From the NCBI RefSeq assembly GCF_002846555.1, contig NZ_PJMS01000001.1, forward strand, positions 1,116,001-1,180,000: DNA of 64,000 nucleotides, in the 5' to 3' direction. Below, in pieces: positions 53,547 through 62,313 of the stretch. The notes under the pieces were generated by a model that was not told the origin of the DNA, did no database searches, and saw nothing but the letters and a program-made list of their open reading frames with translations. The DNA comes from Aquimarina sp. MAR_2010_214. Its GTDB lineage: Bacteria; Bacteroidota; Bacteroidia; Flavobacteriales; Flavobacteriaceae. Position numbers and translations under genes: made by a program. Numbering within the stretch: position 1 is the stretch's first letter; each line of letters starts with the position of its first letter.

Positions 53547-56500
53547 TTATTGTTTAACGAATTGTGCAGTTTTGTCACCAACCTTTACAAAATAGGATCC
53601 TGATTTTAATTCCTGAACATTAATTTTGTTTATAAATGTCCCTTGATCAACAGTTTGCCCTAGTATATTAAATATCACATACTCTTTACTGCTAAGGTTG
53701 TGAGTATCGATATTGATAATAGTACCGCTTACGGGGTTTGGATATGCTTTTAATTGCTCATTAAAAGGTGGAGCAGTAGCAGTTACAGAGAATGCTGTTG
53801 TAGCAAAAAATGCACCACATGCCCCAAGGTTATTCCATCCAGTGCTAGTAAGTTCATAAAGAGATCCTTGAAAAGTGACACGATCACCAACTTGATAATT
53901 TACTGAGCTATTATATGGATCTACTCCTGCACAAGGATCAGAACTTCCTCCTGTGGTAGTTACATCTAGAGTGTTACTAGCTGCAGAAACATTTCCTGCT
54001 GCATCTTTAGCTTTTACAGTAAACTGGTATGCTGTGTTAGCAGTTAATCCAGTGATGTTTCTTGTAGTTGCTGTTACCGATCCCAGATTAGTAGTTCCTT
54101 GATATACATCATATCCTGTAACTCCTACATTGTCAGTAGCGGCATTCCAAGATAGTGTAAGTGTTGTTTGAGCAACATTAGAAGCTGTTAATCCAGCAGG
54201 AGCAGAAGGAGCTTGAGTATCTGTACCACCAGATCCACCGATCACTACAGTATAATCTTCTACCTCACCATAATCAAATGATTCACAAGGATTTGGTGTT
54301 CCATTATATTTCATAGATACCCTCATTCTTGTGTTTCCATCTTTTGCAGTTGCAGGTACAGTAAAGCTTCCACTTACTGGAGTAGTTTTAGAAGCTGCTT
54401 TAGTCCATACTTGTTCTCCTGTATCAGCAAAATCACCATCTTGATTATAATCAATCCATACAGAGTATCCTTCATCATATGTAGTTCCAGGCCATGTAGG
54501 AGTAATCGTAATAGTGTTAGCCCCTCCTTTAGAAAGATTAGTAGATTCAGCAGTAAAATCGCTATACCCACCACTTCCTGCGGTAGAAGTTTTATTGATA
54601 GTTCCTACTTGAACCTTACCAATATATTCATCATTAGTCTTTTTACCATTAGAAGCACAGTAGTTTAGTTGTACATCGGTGGTTGTAAAGTTTACAGAAG
54701 TGCTGTAATCTGAAGTAGTACCATCGGCACACTTACTTCTTACCTGAGCTTCATACGCTGTTGTCGCAGATAATCCCGTAATAGCGTTAGAAGTTCCGCT
54801 TGCAGCGACTGTAGTCCATGAAGAAGCTCCAGTTTGACGATATCTTACATCATAAGTTGCACCAGCTACTGCTGTCCAACCAATAGTAGCTGTATCAGAT
54901 CCTACCGCAGAAGAAGATACTCCTGTAGGTACTGTTGCAGTACATACTGTAGCTGTTCCTGTTAATCCAGTAACAATAAGAGAGAAATTTTGACTTCCTC
55001 CTGTTAATGTTCCTTTATGAGTAACTGTAATAGTATATGTTCCTGAAGCATTCGCTACATCAACTCTTTCATATGGATCTACAGTATTGTCTCCCGTTGC
55101 ATTAGTAGTGATACTTGTTAATTTGTAAGGGTTAGATGTAGTAGAACCTTTTGTAACTCTAATATCTAAGTCATTTACTAATACAGCCGTGCTAGAATTT
55201 GTCGCAGTTACAGCAGTTCCTGCTCTATCTGTCCAAGAAATAGAAGCCAATAAAGGGCTACTACCATCAGAGTCAACAGTTACAGTATACGTTTGACCAC
55301 TTGTAAGTGTTAGTTCTTCTATTTTTGAAACAGTTCCTTTATTAGTGATTGCTTCTGCAGCAACTTTAGCGTTTAATAATCCCCATCCATGTACTGCATC
55401 AGGACCAGAAGGACCAATATCATCTGCAGTATGAAGAGCTAACCCTTTTAAGGTAGCAGCTTTCATGTAGTTTGAGTTAATATTGTTATAATGTTGTTGT
55501 AATAATAGAAGTGTACCTGTCACATTCGGAGATGCCATAGAGGTTCCTGTATAGCTGCTATATGAACTATCACTATCAGTTGTACTAGAGTATACCCCTG
55601 TCCCATTACCTGTAATATCTGGTTTGATTCTTAAATCATCAGTAGGTCCTTCACTACTTCCACTATTTATAGTAACACTGTTTAAGGTACCATCGTTATT
55701 TACATTAGCATCTCGTGCATTAGCTACAACTAGATTGTTTTTAGAAGTACTATGGCCAGATAATTTATCATAAGAAGAATTTCCGTCCAATGGTTGAGCA
55801 TTAGAGCTATTGTCATCTCCATCATTACCTGCAGCTGCTACCATAAGATAGAAAGGTGCATTATACATAATCTGATCCCAATCTCTTGATTCATCAATAT
55901 AAGCCCCAAAATATTGATCCGGTATTTGAGGGGCACCATAACCATAGGAATGATTAGATAATAACATTCCATTTGAAGCAGCATTAGTTGCTTCTGTTTT
56001 GTCATTATTCCATTCGTATGTTTTAGCTTTTGCCTGTGATGCCATACCTTTTGCATTAGCATTTGCTCCAGAGGCCATTATAGTACCTGTAACGTGTTGC
56101 GCATGATTACTATTCCTTACAATAGTAGTAACACCATCACCAATAGTAACCCTGTTGTTTCCACCAGCTCCATCAAATTCTTGATGAGTAGGTTTTGTAG
56201 GTCCTCCATCCCATACATGTGCAGTCATGTTTTGACCGTCTAGATTTAAACCTAAAGAACCACCAGAATTAATATGATTAGCTCTAGTTGACTTGGCAGC
56301 ACTTACATTATAAGGAACATAGTAGATAGGCTCCCCGTTTGGTCCCAATTTTTGAAGTTCTCCAAAACCTCCATTTGCTGCTTCAATTCTAACTTTCCAT
56401 CCATTTTTTTTAGCAGCTTGAATTGCTTCTTGTTTTTGTGTAACAGTTGTATTAGCATATGAAGTTTGTAATAGATTCAGTTTTGCTAAGTTACTCTGTT

Positions 56501-56648
56501 GTACAATCTGTTGTTTTTGCTGCTTACTCTGAGCAAAAAGTCCTGTTGATAACAGGATCATAGAGACAAATGCAAAGGTGCTCGATACAGGAGCCACTTT
56601 GCTGGTAAAACCCAATATGGATATTGGGTTTTTGTAGCTTTTTTTCAT
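53547..56648 (-). CDS. T9SS-secreted S8 subtilisin-family serine peptidase
   Basis: Protein of 1033 residues. Signal peptide (to about 40, GLFAQ), propeptide, then a subtilase domain about 125-435 with catalytic D147 (AHVWDGG), H185 (NHAQHVTGTI), oxyanion N275 (AAAGNDG) and S370 (GTSMASP). A C-terminal beta domain (about 440-560) precedes fibronectin III, GEVED, fibronectin III and CBM5/12-like modules that are identical in protein to those of the M14 carboxypeptidase. The T9SS sorting domain (YPNPVSGTIINID ... FINKINVQELKSG) is instead like that of the BNR protein. The gene is therefore a chimera of an own catalytic half, a carboxypeptidase-type cassette and a BNR-type tail. Confidence 0.95.
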   Translation of the reverse strand: MKKSYKNPISILGFTSKVAPVSSTFAFVSMILLSTGLFAQSKQQKQQIVQQSNLAKLNLLQTSYANTTVTQKQEAIQAAKKNGWKVRIEAANGGFGELQKLGPNGEPIYYVPYNVSAAKSTRANHINSGGSLGLNLDGQNMTAHVWDGGPTKPTHQEFDGAGGNNRVTIGDGVTTIVRNSNHAQHVTGTIMASGANANAKGMASQAKAKTYEWNNDKTEATNAASNGMLLSNHSYGYGAPQIPDQYFGAYIDESRDWDQIMYNAPFYLMVAAAGNDGDDNSSNAQPLDGNSSYDKLSGHSTSKNNLVVANARDANVNNDGTLNSVTINSGSSEGPTDDLRIKPDITGNGTGVYSSTTDSDSSYSSYTGTSMASPNVTGTLLLLQQHYNNINSNYMKAATLKGLALHTADDIGPSGPDAVHGWGLLNAKVAAEAITNKGTVSKIEELTLTSGQTYTVTVDSDGSSPLLASISWTDRAGTAVTATNSSTAVLVNDLDIRVTKGSTTSNPYKLTSITTNATGDNTVDPYERVDVANASGTYTITVTHKGTLTGGSQNFSLIVTGLTGTATVCTATVPTGVSSSAVGSDTATIGWTAVAGATYDVRYRQTGASSWTTVAASGTSNAITGLSATTAYEAQVRSKCADGTTSDYSTSVNFTTTDVQLNYCASNGKKTNDEYIGKVQVGTINKTSTAGSGGYSDFTAESTNLSKGGANTITITPTWPGTTYDEGYSVWIDYNQDGDFADTGEQVWTKAASKTTPVSGSFTVPATAKDGNTRMRVSMKYNGTPNPCESFDYGEVEDYTVVIGGSGGTDTQAPSAPAGLTASNVAQTTLTLSWNAATDNVGVTGYDVYQGTTNLGSVTATTRNITGLTANTAYQFTVKAKDAAGNVSAASNTLDVTTTGGSSDPCAGVDPYNSSVNYQVGDRVTFQGSLYELTSTGWNNLGACGAFFATTAFSVTATAPPFNEQLKAYPNPVSGTIINIDTHNLSSKEYVIFNILGQTVDQGTFINKINVQELKSGSYFVKVGDKTAQFVKQ
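53734..54942. repeat. Near-identical cassette, copy 2 (partner 45299-46507)
   Basis: Second copy of the cassette. The left boundary falls inside the codons before the YPNP motif of the sorting domain. The right part, towards the catalytic half, loses similarity after 54942. Confidence 0.92.
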
Positions 56649-56833
56649 TTTTGTTGAGTTTAAGTTGATTTTATTTCGTTTTTTTGAATTATTCCAAGAA
56701 AACGCTCGAATTTCTTAAATTATTCGTAATAAAAAAAAGTTTTTCGATGAAGAGAAAGAGAATTACTGTATAAAACATTAAAGCAATAATAATGCAACTA
56801 TGTTGCAAGAAAAATCTTTCTTTATATTTAATA

Positions 56834-57799
56834 TTAATTTGGTTGCTCAAAAAAATTCAATGTTCGCAACTCATTATAATATGCTTTATTAGGAAGGTAA
56901 AAACCTACATGACCGCCATATTCAGGAGTTTCAAGAAATAGATTAGGGTTTTTCTTGGCTTCATCAAAAGGGTAACATAGATCTCCTAGGAAAGAATCAT
57001 TTTTAGCATTTAGGATAAGGGAGGGAACTTCGATATGTTTCAGAAATTGCCTGGAGCTACATTTAGAATAATAATCCATCGCATTTTCATACCCATGGGC
57101 TTTACTTGTATACAAATTATCGATATCCATAAGAGATTTGCAGGCTTTAATATCTGATGTGCTTAAAGTGTCAGAAAATTGAACTTGTCGATCATACAAT
57201 TTGGCTTTTAAGTGATTGATAAACCGTTGTTGATAGATGTAATTTTTTGGTTTGTTTATTTCTGATAGTGAATCATAAAGATCACAAGGAACCGAAATAG
57301 CCGCTGCAGTTTTTATCTCTGGCGCCAAAGAGCGACCTTCTCCAAGATATTTTAACATGATATTACCTCCTAAACTAAATCCACATATTGATATATTAGT
57401 ATAGGTATATGTTGCGAGAATATGTTTGATAATACGATCTAAATCATCACTGGCTCCAGCATTATAGGATTTATAAAGACGATTTACTTCTCCACTACAA
57501 TTTCTAAGGTTTATTGCTGCAGAATCCCAGCCGTTATGATTTAAAAGTCTTGCCAGTCCAAGCATGTATTGGCGTTGCCCATTACCTTCTAAACCGTGGA
57601 TAATCACAGTTAGTTTTTTTGAGTTTGGTGCTGTGCTGTAACTCCAATCAAGATCTATAAAATCTCCATCATCAAGTTCTACACGTTCTCTTTTTTGTGA
57701 TACTCCTTTTACTTTACGCCATAGATTAGGGTATATGGTAGACATATGACCATTTCTGAATAAAAAGGGAGGAGTATACTGGGATTCAATTAAAGGCAT
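56834..57799 (-). CDS. Alpha/beta hydrolase of the YheT family
   Basis: Protein of 321 residues, cytoplasmic. Nucleophile S142 in ICGFSLGGNIMLKYLG, oxyanion region IIHGLEGNGQRQY, and acid/base candidates in LILNAKNDSFLGD and TPEYGGHVGFYLP. The FRNGHMSTIYP start and GHVGF end are family signatures. Probable esterase. Its ATG shares one base with the stop of the bestrophin gene (TAATG), so the two are translationally coupled. Confidence 0.93.
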   Translation of the reverse strand: MPLIESQYTPPFLFRNGHMSTIYPNLWRKVKGVSQKRERVELDDGDFIDLDWSYSTAPNSKKLTVIIHGLEGNGQRQYMLGLARLLNHNGWDSAAINLRNCSGEVNRLYKSYNAGASDDLDRIIKHILATYTYTNISICGFSLGGNIMLKYLGEGRSLAPEIKTAAAISVPCDLYDSLSEINKPKNYIYQQRFINHLKAKLYDRQVQFSDTLSTSDIKACKSLMDIDNLYTSKAHGYENAMDYYSKCSSRQFLKHIEVPSLILNAKNDSFLGDLCYPFDEAKKNPNLFLETPEYGGHVGFYLPNKAYYNELRTLNFFEQPN

Positions 57800-58800
57800 T
57801 AGTACAAAATATTATCTTTTGGTTGTTCTTTTTCTGGTAAATCTTTTTCATTTAACATATCACGTAGGTCAATTTCAATAGTTTTGCATAATGCAGTAAT
57901 AGGTACATCATTAGCTCTGCCTTCAAAAGGATCTTCACTATTGCTTCCAATTTTTTCCATAGTAAAAAAGATCCAACTGATTAATACAGATAGTGGTACC
58001 ATTAAAAATATGAATCCTTGTTTTATGTCATGATTCATTTCGTTTAGTTCATTTTCAAAGACATTAAGCAGACCAAAAGGGAGCAAAAGAATGAATATCC
58101 AAGTAAAAAGAGTACTGAAATATGCATATTGCCTTGGGAAAGGCGTGTTTTTGATACGTTCGCACTTCCCTTGAAGATTGTAAAATTCTTCTAGTGTGTT
58201 ATGAAATAACTGTTTGTCAAATTCTGTAATTTTGCCTTCTTCCAAAAGTTGTTTAAGATGTAACCCTTGATTTTTAATTATATGAGTTGCAGCATTCTTC
58301 CTTTTAACAAGATCTAAATACTCTTTTTCAGAAATAAAATGCTTTGCCTCATCGCATGCAGGCTTTTGTTCGCCATGTTTTTTGAACAGTTTTTCTAGTG
58401 CAGCATTTTCTTTTAGACTAAAGGAATTTGGTTGTCTGAGTTGTATTCTTAAGGCGTTAATCCAAGCGATATGCCTATATATAAGAATTTGCTTGGTTTC
58501 TTTGTTATCTTCGACTAAGCATATTACTTGATTTGCCCACGTACGCGAATAATTAACAATACCACCCCAGATCTTACGAGCCTCCCAAAATCGATCATAA
58601 CTTTGACTATTTTTAAAGCCAATATAAAATGCAACAGCAATACCTATTACAGAAAGTGGTTGAAAAGGGATGTCTATAAATTTCCAATCTAAAAAATGAT
58701 ATATTGAAAAAACACTGGTAGTATACAATGTGAAGAAAATAGCGTTTTTCCAGATATATCTTAGAATAAGTCCCCAACCAATATTTCGTTTTATATACAT
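57799..58800 (-). CDS. Bestrophin-family anion channel
   Basis: Protein of 333 residues, inner membrane. Helices near 22-45 and 48-62 flank FKNSQSYDRFWEARKIWGGIVNYSRTW, the signature of the bestrophin/RFP-TM family, and two further helices occur near 225-280. The C-terminal NDVPITALCKTIEIDLRDML is also typical. Bacterial homologues form pentameric channels for monovalent ions. Cotranscribed with the YheT-like hydrolase. Confidence 0.93.
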   Translation of the reverse strand: MYIKRNIGWGLILRYIWKNAIFFTLYTTSVFSIYHFLDWKFIDIPFQPLSVIGIAVAFYIGFKNSQSYDRFWEARKIWGGIVNYSRTWANQVICLVEDNKETKQILIYRHIAWINALRIQLRQPNSFSLKENAALEKLFKKHGEQKPACDEAKHFISEKEYLDLVKRKNAATHIIKNQGLHLKQLLEEGKITEFDKQLFHNTLEEFYNLQGKCERIKNTPFPRQYAYFSTLFTWIFILLLPFGLLNVFENELNEMNHDIKQGFIFLMVPLSVLISWIFFTMEKIGSNSEDPFEGRANDVPITALCKTIEIDLRDMLNEKDLPEKEQPKDNILY

Positions 58801-58832
58801 TATGAGTTTTTTTTAAAAATAGGAAGACTATG

Positions 58833-58849
58833 CAGGTTTTCAAAACCTG
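58833..58849. repeat. Short relative of the CCTCACAGG palindrome
   Basis: CAGGTTTT-C-AAAACCTG, the core of the palindromes at 11726, 19180 and 19935 without the outer TGAGG arms. Confidence 0.45.
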
Positions 58850-58964
58850 TATCACTAAAATCTTAAAAATAGTATATGGCTCTGGATATTTTTTTGTTTT
58901 ATATGCAAAATCAAATATACATATTTATTAGCACTCTATTATGCGTGCATAATAAGTTATTTTG

Positions 58965-58972
58965 TACTTTTG
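58965..58972 (+). promoter_or_regulatory. -7 element of the thioesterase gene
   Basis: TACTTTTG is an exact TAnnTTTG match 20 bp ahead of the ATG at 58993, which also supports that start over the upstream one at 58876. No TTG is visible at the expected distance. Confidence 0.5.
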
Positions 58973-58992
58973 TCGACCAAAAAACAGACATT

Positions 58993-59475
58993 ATGTATTT
59001 AAAAGATTTTGAAATTAGATGGAATGATATTGATGCAAATCGTCATTTGGCGAATAAAGCATATATAGAATTTGCCGCACATACCAGAATGTCTTTTTTA
59101 ACAGAAAAGGGTTTTGATCAACGTCTTTTGGGTAAGTTTAATATTGGTCCTGTCGTATTTTATGAGCATATTTATTACTTTAAAGAGGTGTTTTATGGTA
59201 GACCGGTAAAAGTTTCTTTAGAAATTTCGGGATTAAGCGAAGATGGGAAGTTTTTTGAGTTCAGACATAAATATTATGATTATAAAGGCCGAAATTTTGC
59301 ACAATGTGAAATGATGGGTGCCTGGATGGATTTGAATACTCGAAAATTGATTGCTTTGCCAGGTGAAATACACCAATTGTTAGACACAGTAGAACGACCA
59401 GAAGATTTTAAGGTACTTACCAAAGAAGATACAAGAAAATTTGCTAAAACTCCAGTAGATTTAGAACAAGTTTAA
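58993..59475 (+). CDS. Acyl-CoA thioesterase, hotdog (4HBT) family
   Basis: Protein of 160 residues from the ATG at 58993 (MYLKDFEIRWNDIDANRH). The 39 residues available upstream in frame have no counterpart in this family and lie across the promoter, so they are excluded. The catalytic-type motif DIDANRHLANKAYIEFA matches the D-x-N-x-H-x-N-N/K segment of 4-hydroxybenzoyl-CoA thioesterase-like hotdog enzymes. Substrate unknown. Its stop overlaps that of the convergent transporter gene by 4 bp. Confidence 0.9.
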   Translation: MYLKDFEIRWNDIDANRHLANKAYIEFAAHTRMSFLTEKGFDQRLLGKFNIGPVVFYEHIYYFKEVFYGRPVKVSLEISGLSEDGKFFEFRHKYYDYKGRNFAQCEMMGAWMDLNTRKLIALPGEIHQLLDTVERPEDFKVLTKEDTRKFAKTPVDLEQV

Positions 59476-60368
59476 GAGGCTGTTTTTTTTGGTGGTTTGG
59501 TAACCAGATACACACCCAGGAAAACTAATAATGCAGATGCTATCTTAACTGTGTTTAATGTATCTGCCCCCATGAACATGGCAAAACTAATAGCCAATAG
59601 AGGTTGTAAATAAATGAATGCTGCAATTGTAGATGCTCTTAAGTGTCTTAGTGCAAATATATTTAGTAAATATGTTAGAAAGGTAGTCGCTATCACAACA
59701 AAAATCATTTTCCATATGACCTCATGAGGTAGTGAAATCCATTCTACTTCGCTAAATTCTGAAATGGTAATCGGAAAATTAATGATCACACTGAGTAAGA
59801 AAAACCATTTCATTAAAGTAATAGAATGATACTTGCTGGTTAAAGGTTTTACCAATACTAAGTAAATAGCATATGAAGCTGCATTGATAATAAATAAAGC
59901 ATTTCCTAATGGGATGTTTGGTGCATCCTGACGTATTTCAGAACCAAAAAGAATAAGACCGAGTGCTCCCGAAAAACCTAATAAAATACCAATAGTTCTT
60001 AAAAAGGTAATTTTCTCTTTTATAAAAAAAGCAGATAAAATAAACACCAAAATTGGAGAGATGGTGATCATTACAGAACTATTGATTGGTGTTGATAATT
60101 GCAATCCTTTAAAAAACATAAGCATGTTGATCACCATCCCAAAAATAGTACAGGCAATTACCCTTGGCCAGTCATTGCGTTCTATTTTTTGTTTTGGTGC
60201 CCACATCGATGCAAACCAAAATAATAGTGTCGCACCAACTACTCGCAATAAAATAAATCCAAATGGTTTGATATAGGTAGGCATTACACCTTTGGCCACG
60301 GTATGATTTATACCATATATCAAACTGGCGCCAAATGCAGCAAGTAATGCAGCAGTCCTTTTATCCAT
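59472..60368 (-). CDS. DMT superfamily (EamA) transporter
   Basis: Protein of 298 residues with ten transmembrane helices in two five-helix EamA repeats; the first half starts LLAAFGASLIYGINHTVAKG, the second LGNALFIINAASYAIYLVLV. The family exports amino acids, sugars or metabolites; the substrate cannot be read from sequence. Starts within the end of the ArsC-like gene (8-bp overlap), so they share a transcript. Confidence 0.92.
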   Translation of the reverse strand: MDKRTAALLAAFGASLIYGINHTVAKGVMPTYIKPFGFILLRVVGATLLFWFASMWAPKQKIERNDWPRVIACTIFGMVINMLMFFKGLQLSTPINSSVMITISPILVFILSAFFIKEKITFLRTIGILLGFSGALGLILFGSEIRQDAPNIPLGNALFIINAASYAIYLVLVKPLTSKYHSITLMKWFFLLSVIINFPITISEFSEVEWISLPHEVIWKMIFVVIATTFLTYLLNIFALRHLRASTIAAFIYLQPLLAISFAMFMGADTLNTVKIASALLVFLGVYLVTKPPKKTAS

Positions 60369-60714
60369 TAATAGTGTTATTGGCTTCTTCGACTACTTTT
60401 TTACTGTTACCAACAAAAATTTTGTCATTTACAATAATTACTGGTCGTTTTAAGAAGGTATAATGTTCTAAGATTAATTTTTTATAATCTTCTTCAGATA
60501 AATTCTGATTTTTAAGATCTCGTTCTTTGTATAATCGGGCTCTTTTGCTAAATAAGGCCTCATAGCTTCCAGACAAGTCGTACATTTTTTCAATTTGCTC
60601 TGTGGTAATGGATTCGTTTTTAATGTCTTGCAAAATAAAATCCGAAGAAGGATTTAATTCGTTTAAAATACGTTTGCAAGTATCACAAGTAGACAAATGG
60701 TATATCTTTTTCAC
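60361..60714 (-). CDS. ArsC/Spx-like thioredoxin-fold protein
   Basis: Protein of 117 residues. The N-terminal motif STCDTCKRIL has Cys10 and Cys13, and the later segment TFLKRPVIIVNDKIFVGNS is the ArsC family RP-V/I motif. The CxxC arrangement is closer to YffB/Spx-like reductases than to classic glutaredoxin-coupled ArsC, which has a single catalytic Cys. No arsenic genes are nearby, so arsenate reduction is not inferred. Confidence 0.88.
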   Translation of the reverse strand: MKKIYHLSTCDTCKRILNELNPSSDFILQDIKNESITTEQIEKMYDLSGSYEALFSKRARLYKERDLKNQNLSEEDYKKLILEHYTFLKRPVIIVNDKIFVGNSKKVVEEANNTING

Positions 60715-60854
60715 AGTTGATTATTTTAAGTGTCAAAATCATCACAAAGGAAATTCATTTCACAATTAAAACTCATATTTTTGGCTAAAAATTATGAAAT
60801 GAGCCACAATGATTATGTTGTAACTATACAATACGATCATTGGCAAATTTTATA

Positions 60855-60882
60855 CCTGTGCTGAGCATAGTCGAAGTATGAC
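60855..60882. repeat. Short intergenic repeat (GCTGAGCATAGTCGAAG)
   Basis: Matches the CTGAGC-x-x-x-GTCGAAG core of elements A and B in the gap 60715-60916. Likely another member of the same scattered family. Confidence 0.45.
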
Positions 60883-60916
60883 TTTTGAAAAACAATAAAA
60901 TAAACAGATAAGTACC

Positions 60917-61372
60917 ATGCAAGATTCAATAACAATTACTCGCGTAAATCGAAAAATATTAGAAAAAATATTAGATAACTATTCTTTGGATCAATTAAAT
61001 GAAGTGCCTGAAGGATTTAAAAATAACCTAATATGGAATATTGCGCATGTAGTGGTAACTCAACAACTATTGGTGTATAAATTGAGTGGTTTACCAATGA
61101 TGATTGATGATGAAATGGTAGACTTGTATCGAAAAGGAACAAAGACCGAAAGACCAGTTACTGCAGAAGAAGTATCAGAAATAAAGAAACTTTTATTTAC
61201 AACATTAGATAAAACAGAAAAGGATTTAAGCGATGATATCTTTAAAAATTACAATGACTACGAGACTAGTACTGGATTTGTATTAAAATCTATTGAGGAT
61301 GCGATGAATTTTAATAATTATCACGAAGGGATTCATTTAGGATATATCTTGGCACTTAGAAAAGCGATTTAA
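60917..61372 (+). CDS. DinB-family protein
   Basis: Cytoplasmic four-helix protein of 151 residues with no signal peptide. Expected metal-site His residues appear in IWNIAHVVVTQQLL and in NNYHEGIHLGYILAL. Related in fold to the exported DinB protein at 28825 but only weakly similar. Reaction unknown; members include thiol-dependent transferases and hydrolases. Confidence 0.88.
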   Translation: MQDSITITRVNRKILEKILDNYSLDQLNEVPEGFKNNLIWNIAHVVVTQQLLVYKLSGLPMMIDDEMVDLYRKGTKTERPVTAEEVSEIKKLLFTTLDKTEKDLSDDIFKNYNDYETSTGFVLKSIEDAMNFNNYHEGIHLGYILALRKAI

Positions 61373-61380
61373 GTAAGTTT

Positions 61381-61422
61381 TGATAAAACAATTTATCTTA
61401 GGAAAGATAAATTGTTTTATCA
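61381..61422. terminator. Bidirectional terminator
   Basis: Perfect 19-bp arms TGATAAAACAATTTATCTT and complement around AGGA. It starts 8 bp after the DinB stop and overlaps the stop of the convergent gene at 61420, with A/T runs outside. Confidence 0.85.
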
Positions 61423-62199
61423 AAAAATCTTAACTGCAAAAAACGAAGCAACTTCTTCCTTATTCAATTTTAATTCTATAGGTCCTTCTGCATAGGAGTT
61501 GATTTCATATTGATTGTAATAGAGAACAACTTCTTTATCTGTAAACCCTATGGTTGAAGGTAAACTGAAAGTATCATTTTCAAAAAAGAAACCGGTACTA
61601 TTAATCGATTCATTTTCTGGGATCTTATATTGTGTTCTAAAGACCTTTTCTACATAATGTTCAAACTCATTATAATTTTTAAATAATGCTTTGTTCGAAA
61701 ATCGTTTTCCTGTTTTTGTGTCAATATTGATATAAGAAACTGTACCATTTCCATGAGCACCACCAGTAAATATATAAGAATCCATTATAATAGAGAGTAA
61801 ACCTTGACATTGGAAACTAAGTTCACAATCAATAGTGGCTTCATAAGGAACGATTTCTTCAGGGAATTCTTCACTAATATTTTGATATGAACTATTAAAT
61901 TGAGAGATCGCTTCGTTAAGAGTTGGTGCTGATACGTCTTCACCAACATTTAAAATAGAACAAGCTACATTTTCTATTTCTTTATTAATAGTAGTAGTTA
62001 TGAGATTATCACCAACTATTTTTAATACGTTGATTTCTAAAGAAGCACAATCCACATTTTTACAATCAAGAAGAGTGTCTACTGTAAAATTTTGTTTTTC
62101 AAAAGTGAAAGATTCTTTAGTGTCACAGCTATATAATCCCCAAAAAATTAGTAGCAAAAGAATGAATTTTGATTTGGTGTTAGTTTTTGTGTTAATCAT
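61420..62199 (-). CDS. DUF3298/DUF4163-type lipoprotein
   Basis: Lipoprotein of 259 residues (lipobox LYSC, Cys25). An N-terminal DUF4163-like part is followed by the DUF3298 pattern SYIFTGGAHGNGTVSYINIDTKTG and a C-terminal LYYNQYEINSYAEGPIELKL strand, as in RsiV and PdaC-associated modules. In Bacillus such modules bind muropeptides or lysozyme; whether this one does is unknown. Confidence 0.87.
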   Translation of the reverse strand: MINTKTNTKSKFILLLLIFWGLYSCDTKESFTFEKQNFTVDTLLDCKNVDCASLEINVLKIVGDNLITTTINKEIENVACSILNVGEDVSAPTLNEAISQFNSSYQNISEEFPEEIVPYEATIDCELSFQCQGLLSIIMDSYIFTGGAHGNGTVSYINIDTKTGKRFSNKALFKNYNEFEHYVEKVFRTQYKIPENESINSTGFFFENDTFSLPSTIGFTDKEVVLYYNQYEINSYAEGPIELKLNKEEVASFFAVKIF

Positions 62200-62244
62200 C
62201 TACTAAAGGTATTCAACGGAATATGATTAGAACGAATTTAATCA

Positions 62245-62252
62245 TACATTTG
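62245..62252 (+). promoter_or_regulatory. -7 element ahead of the cystathionine gamma-synthase-like gene
   Basis: TACATTTG, an exact TAnnTTTG match, 61 bp before the ATG at 62314. The -33 region is unclear. Confidence 0.4.
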
Positions 62253-62313
62253 TCCCGTTTTTCAACATAAAAATGACCAAGTTAATTTATTCTTGTTAAA
62301 AACTAATAAATAG

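Noticed and set aside
58876..58992. Upstream start of the thioesterase adding 39 residues
   Set aside because: The extension crosses an exact TAnnTTTG element and has no counterpart in hotdog thioesterases.
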